64,000 nucleotides of DNA from Coix lacryma-jobi var. lacryma-jobi (GCA_009763385.1 CM019824.1:142173705-142237704); one strand, 5' to 3'; counted from the stretch's first letter, positions 33,031-45,775 are shown. Notes: generated by a model from the letters alone, not told the origin. Translations and numbers: made by a program.

Positions 33031-33825
33031 AGTGAGGACGATTTTGATCGCCCTTCACCCAAATCACTCCCAAATTGATTCAAACCAAAATCCCTTGATC
33101 CCAAACTTAGAGAGGATGATCACGAGGTAGTTAGGAGACTATCCCCAAGAAATCATCCGCTCAAATCAACTCAATCAACGGGAAATCGAAGGGGAAGGTG
33201 TATGAACCGAAAAAGCGCCACGAAAACGAAATCAACCCGATCTACTTGTTCGTGAGGAGTTGAATGAATTCCTTTGGTCGAAATGACCTCCTCACTACAA
33301 AGAACAAGTTGATTCAAATGGATTTCGCAAACACGCAGTAGAGAGGGACATCGAGTGACGGGAAAATCGCAGAGAAACGAAGAACACGAAGAACACGAAC
33401 CAAAACGCGAATCAACACATCGATCTGCAACCGTGTGGCTACCACACGCTACAACAGTGAGGTTACGGCCTCACTTCCTCAAAAACTCCAGTACACAGAG
33501 GCATGGTTCTCTGCGAATCTCAGCTAGCTACAGCAGGGGATTGGGAGAGCAGGAAACCCTAGAAGCAAAGAGCAAATGACTGAGATAGATGGGGAGGTGG
33601 GTGTCTCCCCCTACTTATCCTAATTCTAACTATTCCTAATTCCCACTCTACCCCTAACTACTTACAGAGCAAACCAGTTAAACCCTAAGGTTAATCTGGA
33701 CCAACTCGAAGGTAGGTGGATCCGACGGCCACGCCCGCACAACGGGTAGCGTTGCCTCGACGCAACCTCACCGATTGCCGCCACGTGCCGCCACCGCTCT
33801 GCGTCCTCTTCACAGACTTCCATCC

Positions 33826-34165
33826 CCCGGTTTTGTGGCCCAAACCGGGAAACCAGCCTTCACAGCCAACCCCTGGTTTTGAGGCCCAAACCGGGAAACC
33901 GGCCGCCCATCGTCTGAGTTTTGTGGCCCAAACTCAGAGACCCGCCAGCACCCAGGTTTTGTGGCCCAAACCTGGAAACCGTCCTCAGCCCGAGTTTTGT
34001 GGCCCAAACTCGGAAACCTGCCAGCACCCAAGTTTTGAGGCCCAAACCTGGAAACCGTCCTCAGCCCGAATTTTGTGGCCCAAACTCGGAAACCCGCAGC
34101 ACGCCCAGGTTTTGTGGCCCAAACCTGGAAACCGTCCACCCGATGGTTTTTCTCTGGCTCTACCA
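33826..34165. repeat. Hairpin array, eight units, element C left LTR
   Basis: Units share the core TTTTGNGGCCCAAA. Arms pair within units: CCCGG/CCGGG (33826-33849), CTGAG/CTCAG, CCAGG/CCTGG and CCGAG/CTCGG; a few units have one mismatch. Confidence 0.9.
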
Positions 34166-34516
34166 CCAAACCGAAGCTGTAGAAGGGATGCACCACCCGT
34201 GCACCCCGTCCACCGACACGTGTCCCCAGGTCCTTGACCCAAGCAACACCGTGCCCGCAAGTCTTCGCTCGTCGCTATCCCAGGCTGTCAGCCGTCACAG
34301 CTGATCCTCGGGCCACCGGTCCCTCAGTTCAAGCCTCACGTCCGCCCTTTGCCACTCTCGGTCCCTCGGCACGGCACGTCTCTACTTGACCTTCACCTTG
34401 CCTCTAATCACTGTATCTGTGCTCGACACCTGCACAACACAAGCCAAAGAACCTGCGATCAAACCCGTTGACAATCACTCATCACACGAGACTCGGCATA
34501 CACCCATGTATCCGCA

Positions 34517-36096
34517 ATCTCCCCCTTGATGAGTGCATTGTCAACTACTCACACACAAATCATAATGGAAATAGAAGGAGGAAGAAGGAGAAGAGAGAAC
34601 TCGACCAAATGACCCAAAAGCATAGCAAAGCCGAAGAAGGTCAAGTGGAAGAAGCGAAACAACTTGGTTCCCAAAGACATGGGCAACGGCTCGACGCAAC
34701 CAAGCAAAGCAAAGCTAGCCCTCAAGGTAGAACAGGCTCAACACCGCTAGCAAATGCCAAATGAAAAATCGAAGCAAAATGCTAGTCCCTCAAGATAGAG
34801 GCACAGAGGCTCAACACAACTAGCAAGAAAGCTCGACATCGACTGAAAAGCTCGATACTAACTGAACCCAACTGAAACAAAGGTGCGGCTGCTAGTCCCT
34901 CAAGATAGAGGCAAAGGCTCAACACAACTAGCAAAGCGCTCCTAACCAATTGGAAATTTCAAAAATTCATGGTGCACACAACCGCCAACATGGGAGACAT
35001 GATTTGTCCAAATTTTCTCCCCCTTAGTTGAAAATGCACCATCAAGCAAAAAGAACTGAAAACGATTTTCTCCCCCTTAGAAAATGCACCGTAAAAAGTG
35101 CCAACAAGAGAAGTTCTCCCCCTTCCAAAATGCACATGAGCCATAATGCAAGTTAGCAGCTTCAGGAATATAGTCAAGAAAATGCAAGGATGCTCTAAAC
35201 AGTACAGCTCCAACGACTCACTGAAAAGCATACAAGCTAGTGAAGGCTCAAACTGATCATCAAATACGAAATGAGAGCACAGTGAGCAGTTTTTAGCCAA
35301 AAAGGTATTCACCATCAAAATAGCACACAGCATGTATAGACAGGAAATCAGACAAGTGCTAAACATGTATACAAGGTGAACTACCTCTAGCACAGTTAAA
35401 TCATCACGCTATAGAATGAAACATAGTCTTGTGTATCCAAATATTATCGGAGTTGCAGCGGTTAAGATTACACAAGTTAAAATTTCAGCATGTGATTGCG
35501 AGAGGTTGAATGCTTGTCATTGCCTAACTTTCCAACTGTGCGAAGCCTATGCAGAAGCAATCAGAAGCTTGAAGCAACAGTTTCGGTCATACACTACACA
35601 GCTCAAGTTTAACTCAAAGTGAAATGAGAAACAGTCTCGAAACTGTGATGTGTTGACAAGCAATCCCATCTCGATCTTTTCAATTCACTTAAACTTGGTT
35701 CAGATTTTATTGACAGAATATGAACAGACCAAGCAAGTGGCAGACTCAGAACTAGAGACATAGCAACCTAGCATATATGAAAAGCACAAGTGAATTCAAC
35801 ACACCCTACACATGCTAGTTGCATATCTCAATGGTGAACATTTTCAAATTTTAAGTTCATTAAGCAGGTTCACCATTCAAAATAGCTTAGCTCACAACAT
35901 GTATTAGTGAACGGAAGGAGCATAAGCTACAAGCAGCAACAGAAGCATCGGAGCATACTACCTAGAGCATAATCACCTTCTAAAGATTATATATATGAAG
36001 CTCAGAATGTAAAAGCGTATGCTGAAATGCAAAGGAAAACAAAGCAAACAAGAAAATAATCAGTCCATGATACAAGATCCAAAATGTTTCCCCCAT
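34517..36096 (-). other. Element C 3' noncoding region with multiplied PPT-like tracts
   Basis: The functional PPT lies at 34517-34533, next to the LTR. Further copies of the CTCCCCCTTAG word lie near 35020, 35070 and 35115, and a CCCCCATCTAAAAGGGG block near 36090. Imperfect repeats built on CTCAACACAACTAGCAA occur at 34800-34930. No extra open reading frame is visible. Confidence 0.85.
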
Positions 36097-39000
36097 CTAA
36101 AAGGGGAAACACACACCAAGCTCACCCCTCAACCGATTAAAGGTTGATTCGTCCAAAGGCTTGGTGAAAATATCAGTCAACTGATGATGAGTATCGACAT
36201 GGCGAAGGTCGATATCACCCTTCTCATAGTGGTCTCGCAAAAAGTGAAAGTGCACATCAATGTGTTTGGTCTTCGAGTGAAGCACGGGGTTCTTAGCAAC
36301 GCTAATCGCACTCATGTTGTCACAAAGCAAAGGAACACGAGAAAAGCTCAGACCAAAATCACGCAAAGTGGCCATCATCCAAAGCAACTGGGAACAGCAG
36401 CTAGCCGCAGCAACATACTCAGCCTCTGTGGTAGACTGGGCGACACTAGACTGCTTGCGAGAGGACCACGATACAAGAGAAGAACCAATAAATTGGCAAG
36501 TCCCAGAAGTGGACTTGCGCTCAATGCGACAACCAGCAAAATCAGCATCAGAATAACCGCAAAGGGAGAGAGAGGGTGGAGGAAGCTGAATACCAAATCC
36601 TGAACTCAGGTGTGAAACGAAGGTACCTGAAAATGCGCTTGACCGCCTGACGGTGAGAAGTGCGCGGCGACGCCTGAAAGCGCGCGCACAGGCACACCGT
36701 GAACTGGATGTCTGGGCATGTCGCCGTCAGGTAGAGCAGCGACCCGATCATGCTTCGGTACTCCTTCTGGTCCACAACTTCTCCATCCTTGTCCGCATCT
36801 AGGGCCGTCGTGGTCGACATGGGTGTTGGAAGAGGCTTGGCCTCACCCATATCGAACCTCTTCAGCAAGTCCTTGGTATACTTGCCCTGGTGCACAAACG
36901 TCCCTTCTCGGGATTGCTTAATTTGCAATCCGAGAAAGAAAGTCAGCTCGCCCATCATACTCATCTCGAACTCCCTGCTCATGGTATCTGCAAACTTGGC
37001 AACCAAAGCGTGAGAAGAACCACCGAAAATGATATCATCCACGTAAATCTGGACCAAGAGAGTGTCATTGCCTTGTTTGAGGAGAAAAAGTGTTTTATCC
37101 ACACATCCCATTTTCAAACCCTTAGCAAGCAAAAAGGTTTTCAACCTATCATACCAGGCTCTAGGGGCTTGTTTCAAACCATATAAAGCTTTGTGAAGTT
37201 TGAAAACATGGTTTGGAAACTTGGGATTTTCAAAACCGGGTGGTTGTTCAACATAAACCTCTTCTTCTATGTAGCTGTTTAAGAAGGCACTCTTGACATC
37301 CATTTAAAAAAGTTTGAAACCTTTGGATGTAGCAAAAGCCAAGAGTATCCTAATAGCCTCCAAACGAGCTACGGGAGCAAAAGTCTCCTCATAGTCTATC
37401 CCCTCCTTCTGACTATAGCCCTTCGCTACAAGCCTGGCCTTGTTTCTAACAACGGGGCCATCCTCTCCTTGCTTGTTTTTAAAAACCCATTTTGTCCCAA
37501 TAGGCTTACAGTCTGTTGGAGGTGGAACTAAAACCCAAACCCAATTTCGCTCAAAGTTCTCTAACTCCTCATGCATGGCATTGACCCAATCCGGATCCAT
37601 CAAAGCGTGTCCAACATCTCGGAGCTCAAAATCAGCAACAAAAGCAGAATGAGCAAAGTGAGAGATTTGAGACCTGGACCGAGTGACCCGTTCGTCAATG
37701 TTGTCGATCATCTGCTGAGGGGGGTGTTGGCGCTGGATGTGTCGTGGCGCCTCCCGTGCAGACGTGATCTCCCCCTCAACAGCAGCTGGTACCTCCCCGG
37801 GTACAAAAGGTACCGCACGGGGTGGCGGATCCCACGGCCCCCAGGAAGAAGACGTGTCGGGGCCGTGAGTCATCGTAGAAGCCGCTCCTTGCGGCACAGC
37901 AGGTGGAGGGGGTGCTGGATCATCCATACCTTCAGCACCCTCATCCTCGTCATCAAAAAGAGGCTCACCAACCTCATGATCACCTGCACGCTCAAAACGA
38001 GAAGAAGGACAAACCATGGTCTCGTCGAAGGTGACATCGGATGTCTCCATGACTCGGTTAGTGTCAAGGTTAAGTACACGATAAGCTCGAGTGTGAGTGT
38101 CATAACCCAAAAACACACCGTCAGAAGAACGAGACTCAAACTTGTCCAAGTTGCCCTTTTTGAGTATAAAACAATGGCAACCAAAAACTCAAAAATAACT
38201 CACCTTGGGCAGTTTTCCAAAACGCAACTCATAAGAAGTCTTTTTCAAGAAAGTTCGGAGAAAAATGCGATTTGAAATGTAGCATGCAGTGCTCATAGCT
38301 TCGGCCCAATATCGCCTAGGAGTCCTATGCTCATCGAGCATCGTCCTGGCCATCTCTACAAGGGTCTGATTCTTCCTCTCTACAACACCATTTTGGGGCG
38401 GTGTGTAGGGGGAAGAAAACTGATGCTCTAAACCCAAAGAGTTACAAAACTTCACAAAATCCAAATTCTTGAATTCGGAACCATTATCACTCCTAATAGC
38501 TCGCATCGAGTTCAAAGGGAACTCGTTCTGAAGACGTAAAATCAGATTGCGAGCAAAGGAGAAAGTCTCAGACTTCTCAGCTAAAAAGAAGACCCACGAG
38601 TATCTCGAAAAATCATCAACAACAACAAGCACATACCACTTCCCCCCAATCGAGCTCACCCGAGCCGGACCAACAAGGTCCATGTGTAAAAGCTCTCCAG
38701 GGCGCTTGGTCATGACCTGAGTCACTGGATGGTGGGGAGCGGCAACCATCTTCCCATGTCTACAAGAATGGCAAACAAGATCCTTCTCCATGGATAACTT
38801 GGGCAATCCTCGGATTAGGCCAAGTGAACTAAGCCTTGCAAGCAAGTCGAAGCTCAAATGTCCTAGTCTCCTATGTCACTTCCAAAGATCAGAGGAAGAA
38901 GGTCCAGCCAAAAGACAACGAGAAACTCCAAACGACTCCGAGAAATTCGCACGAAAGACTTTTCCAAAGGGCGAAATCATACAAACAAGATAGACCTGAG

Positions 39001-39286
39001 GATCCAAAATACGACTGAGATTCGGTTTAAAACGAATCTCATAGTCGTCGTCAAAGAGTTGCGAAACAGAAAGAAGGTTAAAATGCAAGTTAGAAATAAG
39101 AGCAACATCGCGCAACACAAAGTGCTCATTAACTCGCACCGACCCACGAGACAACACTCTACCTTTGCTATTGTCGCCGAAGGTGATAAACTCCTTCCCG
39201 GCGACCGGACTAAGACTGGAGAACCACTTGGCGTTTTCGGTCATGTGCCTCGAGCAACCGGAATCCACCAGCCAAACGTTCTCCAA
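36097..39286 (-). pseudogene. Element C pol: protease, integrase, RT, RNase H
   Basis: From 39286 leftward: protease (WLVDSGCSRHM), GAG-pre-integrase finger (CHSCRHGK), integrase DDE core (HMDLVGP, RSDNGSEF, NGVVERKNQTLVE), RT with the catalytic motif intact (LVQIYVDDIIFGG) and RNase H ending GELGVCFPF at 36097. Breaks are stop codons at 38876-38878, 38189-38191 and 37304-37306 and a frameshift near 36548-36390. The polyprotein would make cDNA in the particle and integrate it. Pol is in a different frame from gag. The length and order are those of a complete Copia pol. Confidence 0.95.
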
Positions 39287-39477
39287 TCGTTTTACCTACA
39301 TCAATAAAAAAACATAGGGTGAGCATACAGTCCAACACTGGGGTTAGTGAAGTAGGAAGAATACCAGTGTTGGGCCGGCTGCTCAAAAGAACGGTTAGCA
39401 GAAAAACCATTCCTAACACGCCTATGAGGAAAGCGATCACCACGCTGAGGAAAACATGGTCCGCTGGGGAAGGAGCG

Positions 39478-41919
39478 CTAACAGCGATACTCAAAACGCG
39501 GGGGAGGAAAGCGCTCAACTACAAAGCCACCGCCACGGGGTCCATAGCCTACAACTGCAGGCTCCCACCGGGCACGTCCTCTCCGCTGCCTAGGCCTGGG
39601 AACTTGAGGTTCTGGACCTCTGGGCCTAGCAGCATGCCTCTGAACATTTGGCGCATGTACATCATGGAAAGGATGGTAGATGTCCGCATTGTTCATCTCC
39701 CTAGCACGGCGCGCCTCTCTCTTGCGCCGAAAGCAGAATTCACTCAAGTGTTCATCTCTCCCACAATGCTCACAATGGTACCTCACCGCTCTCAAAGGGG
39801 GTTGTTGGTACTCACGGTAGTGGGTGTGGATCACTTTGCCCTTCTGTGGCATAAGCTCCTCCTGGATGGGTGGCATGGTGTCAAGCTTGTTCTTGAGGTG
39901 GTTTGGTTTTGGAGCCCATGATTGTTTCTTTGGTGGAGCTCTCGGAGGTTCAACAAAGACCCCATCCTTGGTGTTAGGCTTGAGAGGCTCTTTAGGTGGA
40001 ATCTTGGTAAGCTTGGGAGTAGTGGTGGAGTTGGGCTTCTCACATGGGTTAAGACCACTCGACTCTCCAATCTTTCCAAAAGATGAAATATCAACACCCG
40101 GAGCAAAACCTACACCTGGACCTCCAGCAGCTCGCTTGAATTGGGAGATCATCATCCCGAGCTGTGGCTCACCGCTAGACACCCATGACAAGATGGTCCG
40201 AAGGTATGTGTTTTCTTCCTCGGTTTGCATCTTGTCATGCTTCACGTTGGCAATCTCCATCTCCAAACCCTCACAAAGAACACACCTAGCCACACATGTG
40301 CTACCTGAGTTGGCCTCTTCAAGAGACACAATCTTGGCATTCTTCTCTGCCAACTCAGATTGCAAGACAGGACAAGTCTTGCACGCACCCAACAGCGAGG
40401 GTCTAGCCTTCAGCTCATCCACCTCTCCTACCAACGCAGCATACCTACCTCTCAAAGTGAGAAGGTCAGTCATGTGCTTGGTGCACATCTCACACTCTAC
40501 CTCCTCAGAAATAACCACGGTGGACTTAGCACACTCAAGCTCTCTCACCGTGTCCTCCCACTTCTGCCTAAACTCCTTGCGCTCTCTAGCAGCACGCCTA
40601 AGCAACTTGTCCTGACTAAGCAAGGCGGCAGTAAGCTTCTCGACCTCAGTAGAAAGCTCGTCATGGGTGAGAGATACCTGAGAGGTGTCGTCGTTGTCGT
40701 CGTTCCGAGGAGTCTCCTCCAGCTCGCCGTCGACCTCCTTGCCGAGGGCCATGCTGCAGAAGCCGTCGTCGTTGGCGAAGAAGCAGAGGCCATTCAGCTT
40801 GTCCTCGATTCTCTTCTTCTTCCCGGACTCGTCATCACTTGAGCAAGCGGAGTCATCATTCGAGCCATCGACATCGCTGAGCGTGGCAAAGAACGCACGC
40901 TGCTCAGTCTGGGCCTTCTCCAAGTACTTCTTCTTGATGTACTCCTTGTCGAAGCCGCCCCTCCGCTTGTGCCTCGCGGGGACGTACTTCTCCTTGCGCT
41001 TGCCGGAGTCGTACTTGTGCCCTTGATCGCCCTTCCCAGATGTGTTCTTCTTCTTGGGACAGTTGGCGATGAAGTGGTCGGGGTCGCCGCACTCAAAGCA
41101 TCCTGAGCGTCCTCCTCCGCGGCGACGGTTCATGCGGTTGTTGTGGAACCGCGAGAACCGGTTGGCGAGCATAGCCAACTCGTCATCCACCAAAGACTCC
41201 AGCTGGTCCTCTGTGACAGAAAAGAGTGAAGAAAGTACAAATCCTCCAGAGGGGTTAGCAGAAGAGCCAGAAACCAAAGCCATAGTCGGACCAGAAGGAT
41301 TTTCATAAGAAGCCCTCGACATGGCGTCAATCTCACTAGACTTGAGCTTGCTAAAGAGCTCGTCGCAAGTGAGGGTCTCATAGTTAGACGATTCGATGAT
41401 CGCCTGGACCATTGAGTCCCACACCGACCAATCAAGATTGTGCAAAAGCTTCAAAGCCCTCTCATGATCGTCAAAAGGCAACAGCTCCTTGTTCGCTCTC
41501 ATCTTGTTGACAATGACCTGAAAGCGAGCGAATAAACTCTCTATGCTCTCGCCAGGCATGTGTCGAAAGTTCTCATACTCCCGCTTGTGCGACTCGTAGA
41601 GACGGGATTTGACTTGAGTGGTTCCCTCATGGAAGCGCATGAGGGTCGCCCAAATCTCACGAGCCGTGGGGAGGTGAGAAACGCGATCAAACTCGGACAT
41701 GCTCAAACAGGAGAACAAGGCGTTACGAGCTCGGCTATTTGCTTCGTGCTCATTGATCTGAAGCTGAGAGACACGAGCAGCCAAGACAATGTAATCGTCC
41801 CTGTTGCAAATCTCCCAGACAGAAGAGCCCATGCTCTGGAGATAGGCCGACATGCGTATCTTCCAATACGCATAGTTCGTCCCATCAAACAACGGCGGTT
41901 TGCCCACGCCGCGATCCAT
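39478..41919 (-). CDS. Element C gag, intact 813-codon frame
   Basis: The ATG at 41919 starts MDRGVGKPPLFDGTNYAYWK shortly after the PBS. Residues about 1-220 form the UBN2-like capsid region. A CCHC knuckle lies at 274-287 (CFECGDPDHFIANC), followed by a basic stretch, an acidic Ser/Asp linker (about 350-380), a coiled-coil-prone segment (about 420-610), a Pro/Lys-rich region, a second CCHC knuckle at 716-729 (CEHCGRDEHLSEFC) and a Gly/Arg-rich tail. Long gag proteins with a coiled coil are typical of Sireviruses. It is the only intact large retrotransposon frame here. Compared with B it ends about 35 residues earlier at a stop that may be secondary. Confidence 0.93.
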   Translation of the reverse strand: MDRGVGKPPLFDGTNYAYWKIRMSAYLQSMGSSVWEICNRDDYIVLAARVSQLQINEHEANSRARNALFSCLSMSEFDRVSHLPTAREIWATLMRFHEGTTQVKSRLYESHKREYENFRHMPGESIESLFARFQVIVNKMRANKELLPFDDHERALKLLHNLDWSVWDSMVQAIIESSNYETLTCDELFSKLKSSEIDAMSRASYENPSGPTMALVSGSSANPSGGFVLSSLFSVTEDQLESLVDDELAMLANRFSRFHNNRMNRRRGGGRSGCFECGDPDHFIANCPKKKNTSGKGDQGHKYDSGKRKEKYVPARHKRRGGFDKEYIKKKYLEKAQTEQRAFFATLSDVDGSNDDSACSSDDESGKKKRIEDKLNGLCFFANDDGFCSMALGKEVDGELEETPRNDDNDDTSQVSLTHDELSTEVEKLTAALLSQDKLLRRAARERKEFRQKWEDTVRELECAKSTVVISEEVECEMCTKHMTDLLTLRGRYAALVGEVDELKARPSLLGACKTCPVLQSELAEKNAKIVSLEEANSGSTCVARCVLCEGLEMEIANVKHDKMQTEEENTYLRTILSWVSSGEPQLGMMISQFKRAAGGPGVGFAPGVDISSFGKIGESSGLNPCEKPNSTTTPKLTKIPPKEPLKPNTKDGVFVEPPRAPPKKQSWAPKPNHLKNKLDTMPPIQEELMPQKGKVIHTHYREYQQPPLRAVRYHCEHCGRDEHLSEFCFRRKREARRAREMNNADIYHPFHDVHAPNVQRHAARPRGPEPQVPRPRQRRGRARWEPAVVGYGPRGGGFVVERFPPPRFEYRC

Positions 41920-41966
41920 GTCGCCTTCTGTGGATCTGGAACCGGCTAAGGTGGAAGATCCTTAAC

Positions 41967-41982
41967 CTGCTCCGATACCAAT
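41967..41982 (-). other. Primer-binding site of element C
   Basis: The minus strand reads TGGTATCGGAGCAG next to the 5' LTR, an iMet-type site with one changed base (G for A). Confidence 0.88.
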
Positions 41983-44071
41983 TGAAGGACCGAGAATGCA
42001 CTAGCAAGGCGACCAGAGGGGGGGTGAATGGGAGCTCAAAAATTTCTTTCGAAACTTTGGCCGATTGTCCCAAAATCAACCCCCAAAAGCTACGACCGAG
42101 AACGTGATGCCCACGACCCTTGGAAGAGGGTGGATGATCCCTTGGATCACAGGGAGGCACCACAAAGCGATAGCGAGCCAAAAGCCAAACGAGCCAGCAC
42201 AAGTTCAACCCTCAAAAACCAAGTCTTGAACATAGATAGACGGCTACGTCGAGAAACTCCTAAATACCTATGCTAACAAGTAGCAAAGATACCTAGAGAG
42301 GTTCCTTGATCAACTCTAGGACCAAACGAGAAGTCCAGAAACCAAGCGAGGAAGCCGGGAGAGCAAACGCACAAAACCGAAAGCTTCAGGCGATTCCCGG
42401 ACTGTTAGGACCTGGGGTCCCGGACTGTCCGCGGTACTGCCGGACTGTCCGCTAGCGAGTGGCGGACTGTCCGCCGGCAAAACTCGCCAAACAACAAAGT
42501 TGCTGAAGTCCCCTGGACAGTTCCCGGACTGTCCGCAGCTTTGAACTGCGGACTGTCCGCTGGTCAACCAAAGCCAAATCAGCCGAAGAACACAGCCACT
42601 GGTCCGGCTGCTCCCCGACGCCCGGACTGTCCGCCGGTCAGGTGGCGGACTGTCCGCGGCTGTCCAGTGAGGACGATTTTGATCGCCCTTCACCCAAATC
42701 ACTCCCAAATTGATTCAAACCAAAATCCCTTGATCCCAAACTTAGAGAGGATGATCACGAGGTAGTTAGGAGACTATCCCCAAGAAATCATCCGCTCAAA
42801 TCAACTCAATCAACGGGAAATCGAAGGGGAAGGTGTATGAACCGAAAAAGCGCCACGAAAACGAAATCAACCCGATCTACTTGTTCGTGAGGAGTTGAAT
42901 GAATTCCTTTGGTCAAAATGACCTCCTCACTACAAAGAACAAGTTGATTCAAATGGATTTTGCAAACACACAGTAGAGAGGGAAATCGAGTGACGGGAAA
43001 ATCGCAGAGAAACGAAGAACACGAAGAACACGAACCACAACGCGAATCAACACATCGATCTGCAACCGTGTGGCTACCACACGCTACAACAGTGAGGTTA
43101 CGGCCTCACTTCCTCAAAAACTCCAGTACACAGAGGGATGGTTCTCTGCGAATCTCAGCTAGCTACAGCAGGGGATTGGGAGAGCAGGAAACCCTAGAAG
43201 CAAAGAGCAAATGACTGAGATAGATGGGGAGGTGGGTGTCTCCCCTACTTATCCTAATTCTAACTATTCCTAATTCCCACTCTACCCCTAACTACTTACA
43301 GAGCGAACCAGCTAAACCCTAAGGTTATTCTGGACCAACTCGAAGGTAGGTGGATCCGACGGCCACGCCCGCACAACTGGTAGCGTTGCCTCGACGCAAC
43401 CTCACCGATTGCCGCCACGTGCCGCCACCGCTCTGCGTCCTCTTCACGGACTCCCCCCTGGTTTTGTGGCCCAAACCGGGAAACCAGCCTTCACAGCCAA
43501 CCCCCGGTTTTGAGGCCCAAACCGGAAAACCAGCCGCCCATTGTCTGAGTTTTGTGGCCCAAACTCATAGACCCGCCAGCACCCAGGTTTTGAGGCCCAA
43601 ACCTGGAAACCGTCCTCAGCCCGAGTTTTGTGGCCCAAACTCGGAAACCCGCAGCACGCCCAGGTTTTGTGGCCCAAACCTGGAAACCGTCCACCCGATG
43701 GTTTTTCTCTGGCTCTACCACCAAACCGAAGTTGTAGAAGGGATGCACCGCCCATGCACCCGGTCCACCGACACGTGTCCCCAGGTCCTCGACCCAAGCA
43801 ACATCGTGCCCGCAAGTCTTCGCTCGTCGGTGTCCCAGGCTGTCAGCCATCACAGCTGATCCTCGGGCCACCGGTCCCTCAGTTCAAGCCTCACGTCCGC
43901 CCTTCGCCACTCTCGGTCCCTCGGCACGGCACGTCTCTACTTGACCTTCACCTTGCCTCTGATCACTGTATCCGTGCTCGACACCTGCACAACACAAGCC
44001 AAAGAACCTGCAATCAAATCCGTTGACAATCACTCATCACATGAGACTCGGCATACACCCATGTATCCTCA
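41983..44071 (-). repeat. Element C 5' LTR (right copy)
   Basis: This 2089-bp copy has the GGACTGTCCGC array at about 42402-42665, including a short extra segment near 42404-42425, and six hairpins at about 43456-43725. It is flanked by CTAAC. Confidence 0.93.
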
Positions 44072-44581
44072 CTAACATAAATATATTTTTAATTAGTAAT
44101 TTTCTTAGTCTAAAAAATGTCAAATAAAATATGTTTAGATGCTCTCACATGCTTCTTTTCTTTTACTAAAAATAAAGTTTAAGTTGATTAAATTATATGA
44201 TAATATTTATAATTAAGATATCATTTGTTTAATCGGTCTTTGTAAGTGCATTCGCCCCCGATGTGGGTTTTGGATAATTAATGACAATCAAACTAGGGAC
44301 TAACATGTTCATAAAGTGATATCTACATGTGTTAGTACACAAATGAATTTAAATGGATAAATTCAGTGAATCATAGCACCCTAAATTTTGATAAAAAAGG
44401 AGGCATCTTAACTTAAGCGATTCAACGTTTTATACTTTTATTTGAGTCATAGGAAACGTCGCACTATCAAGAGGGTCACAAATCATAGCTAGCTAGATGG
44501 GGATAAAAGTGCTCATGTCGTTGTCTTAGTTCGCTTGTGAGACACAAATTCACCCACAGACACTTAGCTTTTAGTTTTCGC

Positions 44582-44925
44582 CAGGGTGGAGCAGAAGTTC
44601 TGGTCTGTGACCAAAAGTCCCGCTCAATGAGCAGATGTTCTGCTATGTGCGCAGGAAACGAGCGGAGGTCTCGAAGGCACCCAGACCAGCGTCAGGCGGA
44701 ACTTCTGGTCTCTGACCGGAAGTATCACTCGGAGCCAGCCCTTTTCGCTTTTTCTAATGGCCTTTTTCTGATCTCTGACCAGAAGTTCCGGTCTCTGGCT
44801 GAAAGTTCCGGGCTGTTTGACCGGAAGTTCCGGTCAAAGCCTTCTTCGCTGCCCGCAATCAGATCTGTTAGTTTTACAATGACCGGAAATTATGGCGGTC
44901 CTCTAGCAGAACTTCCGGTAGGTCA
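44582..44925. repeat. GGAAGTTCCGGTC palindrome array, element F LTR
   Basis: About ten words of the type CCGGAAGTTCCGG, GAACTTCTGGTC or variants occur directly upstream of the TATA box. The same word recurs weakly near 45630-45680. Confidence 0.85.
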
Positions 44926-44938
44926 TCTGAGGTCCGAG

Positions 44939-44945
44939 TATATAT
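44939..44945 (+). promoter_or_regulatory. TATA box of the element F LTR
   Basis: TATATAT follows the palindrome array directly, about 700 bases into the LTR. Confidence 0.65.
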
Positions 44946-45775
44946 GTTTTCTCACCTCCAATTTGAAGGGTTACCAATTTATACACTGCGTGTTTGCCTT
45001 CTCCATCAGCCTCCAAGCATTGACTCACCCACTCTCTCTCCCCCTTTGCTTCCAAGCTTCAATCCTCCATTGATTTGAGCATCGATCTTCAACGTGAGCA
45101 CTTGGATTCTTCATCTAGCCGGTTTGGTTTATGTCTTTTACTCTTGGGTTCTTGGAACCCTAGTCGGCTAGGTGTTCTTCATGGTTGCCCGTGTTGATTC
45201 ACTTGTGAGGGCATCCTGAAGTGTTTGTATTACCCTTCTTCTTAGTGGATATCTCAAGCTTCCTATGTGGCTGCTTGAGGGAGGAGACCTAAGTGGTCGG
45301 ACCTTAGTGGTCACCTCAACAACGAGGACGTAGGAACTCCTTCGTGGGGATTGCCGAACATCAGGATAAATCTTGTGTCCTGTGTGCTTGTTGTTGTGGT
45401 GGTAGCTTTGACTACCCTTGTTATTTGTGCTTCTCTCCTCTATCTCCACTTCATAGGTTGAAGGACTACATCCATCGGTTGGTGAGGGGCAAAGCTTTGG
45501 AAAGCTAAACATCTTCATCAGCAACATCCAAGAGGGTGTGGTTAACAGTTGGTTTGAAACGAGCAACTCAATTTACATTGTTTTTTGTAGCCTCGTAGTA
45601 GGGCACTAGCAGTGCAGGTAGGTTTGCATCAGAAGTTTTGGTCATTGACTGGAACTTCTGCTCCAAACCACTGGGACTTCTGGTTCATATTTAACTTTCG
45701 CTTTTGAGTTTGTGAGTTTTAGGAATTTCAAATACGCCTATTCACCCCCCTCTAGGCCAATTAGGCCCTTTCAAT

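Larger units (their letters stand above)
32372..34516 (-). repeat. Element C 3' LTR (left copy)
   Basis: This 2145-bp copy carries eight TTTTGNGGCC-core hairpins against six in the right copy. The GGACTGTCCGC array is at about 32785-33030. The place of the TATA box (about 33612-33622) is degenerate compared with element B. Confidence 0.93.
32372..44071 (-). mobile_element. Element C: near-complete Sirevirus (Copia) LTR retrotransposon
   Basis: LTRs at 32372-34516 and 41983-44071 start TGAAGGACCGAGAATGC. A perfect 5-bp target duplication CTAAC flanks the element (32367-32371 and 44072-44076). The PBS sits next to the right LTR and the PPT next to the left, so it runs on the minus strand. It contains an intact 813-codon gag and a full-length pol (protease, integrase, RT, RNase H) interrupted by three stops and one frameshift. 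No other element is nested in it. By eye the LTRs differ by about 3 percent over the first 300 bases, and their hairpin arrays differ in copy number. Confidence 0.95.
44241..45773 (+). repeat. Element F 5' LTR
   Basis: The 1533-bp LTR has TG..CA ends, the CGGAAGTTCCGGTC palindrome array at 44582-44925, a TATA box right after it (44939-44945) and the ATTCACCCCCCTCTAGG motif close to the 3' end. Confidence 0.87.
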
